Of a stretch of 5,819 nucleotides of DNA, positions 4,354 through 5,819 are shown piece by piece. The DNA comes from Candidatus Bathyarchaeum sp. Lineage in GTDB: Archaea; Thermoproteota; Bathyarchaeia; Bathyarchaeales; Bathyarchaeaceae. The stretch spans positions 1 to 5,819 of the forward strand of contig PIXS01000308.1 of NCBI GenBank assembly GCA_003096255.1, written 5' to 3'. The position numbers and the translations under genes were made by a program. Numbering within the stretch: the first letter of the stretch is position 1; each line of letters begins with the position of its first letter. The notes beneath the pieces are model-generated. The model worked only from the letters and a program-made list of their open reading frames with translations, was not told the origin of the DNA and searched no databases.

Positions 4354-5280
4354 TTGTATGAAACTGTCCAAGATGCTGCTGACCGAATAGGACGCCTTGA
4401 GGTTCAGGGCGCCCGAAACGTGGCGATAGCAGCCATAAAAGCCATCACGGAAGGCGCAAAACAGTCCAAATCAAAACAAAAAACCGTGTTCCTGAAGGAG
4501 TTAGCCGACGCGAAAACTGTTCTTTTTGCTTCCAGAGAAACAGAGCCCCTGATGAGAAACGCCATCCGCCACGTCATCTACGCCGTAGAAAAAAGTGACG
4601 AAACATCAGTTAGCAACTTGGTTGACCTAGTTTCTCAAGTTTCCAGCACGTTTTTGGAGAGTCTCAAAAAGTCGAAAGAAAAGATTGCTTTGGTGGGCTC
4701 CAAAAGAGTATCGGACGGCTCAAAGGTTCTTACTCACTGCCATTCTTCGACTGTTACTAACATGCTTATGAGAGCTAAGGCGGAGGGAAAATCCTTTGAG
4801 GTTATCTGTACTGAATCGCGTCCAGTTTTTCAGGGCAGAATCACTGCACGGGAAATGTTGGATGCTGGAATCAAAACCACCATGATTGTTGATTCTGCGG
4901 TGCGTTACTTCATGAATGATGTTGATCTTGTGGTGGTGGGCGCTGACGCCATAACATCTGAAGGCAATGTCATAAACAAGATTGGAACAAGTATGGTTGC
5001 CCTCGCCGCCAAAGAGGCAAGAACACCCTTCTATGTGGCTTCTGAGCTTCTCAAGTTTGACCCCGCCACCGTCCATGGCGACTACGAAACAATCGAAGAA
5101 AGAAGCACAACGGAAGTCTGGAAAGACCCTCCCTTGGGCTTGAGTATACGAAATCCTGCCTTTGACGTGACCAGACGAGAGTTCATTCACGGAATCATTT
5201 CTGAAGAGGGCGTGGTGTCTCCTGACTCTGTAGGCGAGTTGATAAGCCGAAAATATCCGTGGATATTCGAAGCAACCTGA
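4354..5280 (+). CDS. Ribose-1,5-bisphosphate isomerase (eIF2B-like, e2b2 family)
   Basis: The enzyme converts ribose 1,5-bisphosphate to ribulose 1,5-bisphosphate, linking AMP phosphorylase products to type III RuBisCO in archaeal nucleotide salvage. It belongs to the eIF2B alpha/MtnA fold. From TTG 4354 (308 residues; GTG 4339 would add five) one sees GARNVAIAA (19-27), RETEPLMRNA (61-70), the catalytic Cys129 in THCHSS, ESRPVFQG (154-161), the catalytic Asp198 in GADAI, and SELLKFDP (230-237). The Cys-to-Asp spacing of 69 equals that of Cys133 and Asp202 in the Thermococcus kodakarensis enzyme. The methylthioribose-1-phosphate isomerase MtnA shares the fold and catalytic pair, but overall length and motifs, including the C-terminal YPWIF, fit the archaeal isomerase better; a true translation factor subunit would lack the Cys. 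AMP phosphorylase and RuBisCO are not in this window. The stop codon abuts that of the opposing gene. Confidence 0.88.
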   Translation: MYETVQDAADRIGRLEVQGARNVAIAAIKAITEGAKQSKSKQKTVFLKELADAKTVLFASRETEPLMRNAIRHVIYAVEKSDETSVSNLVDLVSQVSSTFLESLKKSKEKIALVGSKRVSDGSKVLTHCHSSTVTNMLMRAKAEGKSFEVICTESRPVFQGRITAREMLDAGIKTTMIVDSAVRYFMNDVDLVVVGADAITSEGNVINKIGTSMVALAAKEARTPFYVASELLKFDPATVHGDYETIEERSTTEVWKDPPLGLSIRNPAFDVTRREFIHGIISEEGVVSPDSVGELISRKYPWIFEAT

Positions 5281-5559
5281 CTAGTGGCGTTTTATGAGCT
5301 TGATTTTCTTTTCTAGCTCTATGAGTTTTTCTTCCAGCTTTTTTATGTGGGCTGCATAGCGTTCTAGCCGTTTTCCGTCTATGGCAATCCAGAGGGCGAT
5401 GGACACGCCAGAGAGCCCCAGTATTACGTAGTACATGTAGAGGGTTAGCATCCACTCTTCCATCTCAGCCCATTGACCATTCAGGACATAGAGTGTCGCA
5501 AAAATCATGATTACAAAGTTCAGTAGATGAAAATATGCCAAAAAAGTCCGCATCCTCAT
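5281..5559 (-). CDS. Small two-helix membrane protein with cytosolic coiled-coil tail
   Basis: I do not recognise a family. The 92-residue protein has two hydrophobic helices (about 6-26 and 37-60) separated by a short acidic loop (AEMEE), then a charged tail (61-92). The tail carries a clean heptad pattern: Leu65, Tyr68, Ile72, Leu75, Leu79, Leu82, Ile86, Ile89, with spacings of 3 and 4 throughout, so a parallel coiled coil is likely. Basic residues at both ends put both termini in the cytoplasm. Start choice: AGGAGG at 5569-5574 touches the ATG at 5568 with no spacing, whereas ATG 5559 lies nine bases away, so I take the latter; the longer form would add three residues. Its stop is directly against the isomerase stop. 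A scaffold or oligomerising membrane role is a guess. Confidence 0.72.
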   Translation of the reverse strand: MRMRTFLAYFHLLNFVIMIFATLYVLNGQWAEMEEWMLTLYMYYVILGLSGVSIALWIAIDGKRLERYAAHIKKLEEKLIELEKKIKLIKRH

Positions 5560-5568
5560 CCACTTCAT

Positions 5569-5574
5569 CCTCCT
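5569..5574 (-). promoter_or_regulatory. AGGAGG ribosome-binding site deciding the membrane-protein start
   Basis: A perfect AGGAGG on the minus strand sits nine bases ahead of ATG 5559 and immediately against ATG 5568. Ribosome geometry favours ATG 5559. Confidence 0.65.
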
Positions 5575-5617
5575 GTAAATGGTTTGTTGTGCACCGCTTA
5601 AAGCTTTCCAGAGTATA

Positions 5618-5626
5618 CCTTATAAC
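5618..5626 (-). promoter_or_regulatory. TATA-like element of the membrane-protein gene
   Basis: Minus-strand GTTATAAGG predicts a start site near 5596 and a leader of about 37 bases that includes the AGGAGG site. The element is AT-symmetric, so plus-strand use cannot be excluded. Confidence 0.4.
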
Positions 5627-5683
5627 AACGGTACAGAAAACGTAACCAAACCCGTTCACTGCACCGACCGAACCTTATTGCAC

Positions 5684-5697
5684 CTAAAAGTTTTTAG
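5684..5697. repeat. AT-rich palindrome CTAAAA-GT-TTTTAG
   Basis: Six-base arms with a two-base centre lie in the divergent region between the membrane-protein gene and the gene starting at 5776. It could hold a TATA element for either direction or a regulator site. Nearby TTACGTAA (5717-5724) is a second, 8-base palindrome. The 5575-5775 stretch otherwise shows no gene. Confidence 0.3.
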
Positions 5698-5775
5698 CCC
5701 ATTTTGACTAGAATCTTACGTAACACTAGACCGCAGCTCCATCAGGGGAAGCGGTAATTGGAGACTAACACAATC

Positions 5776-5819
5776 ATGACTACTTTAAGAGATCTCCGAG
5801 AAAAAATATCAAACCTAGA
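5776..5819 (+). CDS. Start of an unidentified gene, truncated by the window end
   Basis: ATG 5776 opens a frame reading MTTLRDLREKISNL, which stays open to the last base. The residues suggest an amphipathic, possibly coiled-coil helix at the N terminus; 14 residues are too few to name a family. GGAGA at 5760-5764 lies 11 bases ahead and may be the ribosome-binding site. Divergent from the membrane-protein gene. Confidence 0.5.
   Translation, partial: MTTLRDLREKISNL

Noticed and set aside
4720..5190. Minus-strand open frame opposite the isomerase
   Set aside because: The plus-strand frame contains the catalytic Cys and Asp motifs; the reverse frame has no family features.
1..5819. tRNA, rRNA, CRISPR array, transposase or integrase
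   Set aside because: No cloverleaf with a T-loop consensus, no regularly spaced repeats and no mobile-element protein motifs were found on either strand.

Overview
The window looks archaeal, most likely from an uncultured mesophilic lineage of the Bathyarchaeia (MCG) type; the exact placement is inference. The evidence is a ribose-1,5-bisphosphate isomerase of the e2b2 type, found almost only in archaea; BRE/TATA-like promoter elements at the expected distance from starts; T-run terminators without hairpins; Shine-Dalgarno sites of GGTGA or GGGGGT type; frequent non-ATG starts; and tiny single-domain winged-helix regulators.

Layout. 1-413 (+) is the 3' end of a D-cysteine desulfhydrase-type PLP enzyme. 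522-1601 (+) is a class V aminotransferase with its own well-formed promoter and a TTG start. 1734-3071 (-) is a visibly AT-richer block of three genes, read in the order: winged-helix regulator B, its tandem paralogue A, then a secreted protein unusually rich in aromatic residues. 3356-4261 (+) is a D-2-hydroxyacid dehydrogenase of phosphoglycerate-dehydrogenase type, preceded by a leader that can fold into a long stem. 4354-5280 (+) is the ribose-1,5-bisphosphate isomerase. 5281-5559 (-) is a small two-helix membrane protein with a coiled-coil tail, whose stop codon abuts that of the isomerase. At 5776 (+) a further gene begins and runs off the window. There is no gene-free stretch above about 220 bases.

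How the genes may work together. The aminotransferase and the dehydrogenase could supply two steps of serine or 2-oxoacid metabolism, with the desulfhydrase nearby in amino-acid sulfur metabolism, but each has its own expression signals. The isomerase belongs to the archaeal nucleoside-monophosphate pathway that feeds type III RuBisCO; its partners are not in view. The regulator pair plus secreted protein forms the accessory unit. Each of its three genes has an inverted repeat centred about 36-40 bases upstream of its start, where a TATA box should lie, which suggests shared or cross-regulation.

Most noteworthy: the regulator/secreted-protein block with its matching promoter dyads; a lysine where the dehydrogenase family has its catalytic glutamate; the structured leader of that gene; and the recurring GGGGGT ribosome-binding sequence that points to TTG and CTG starts.
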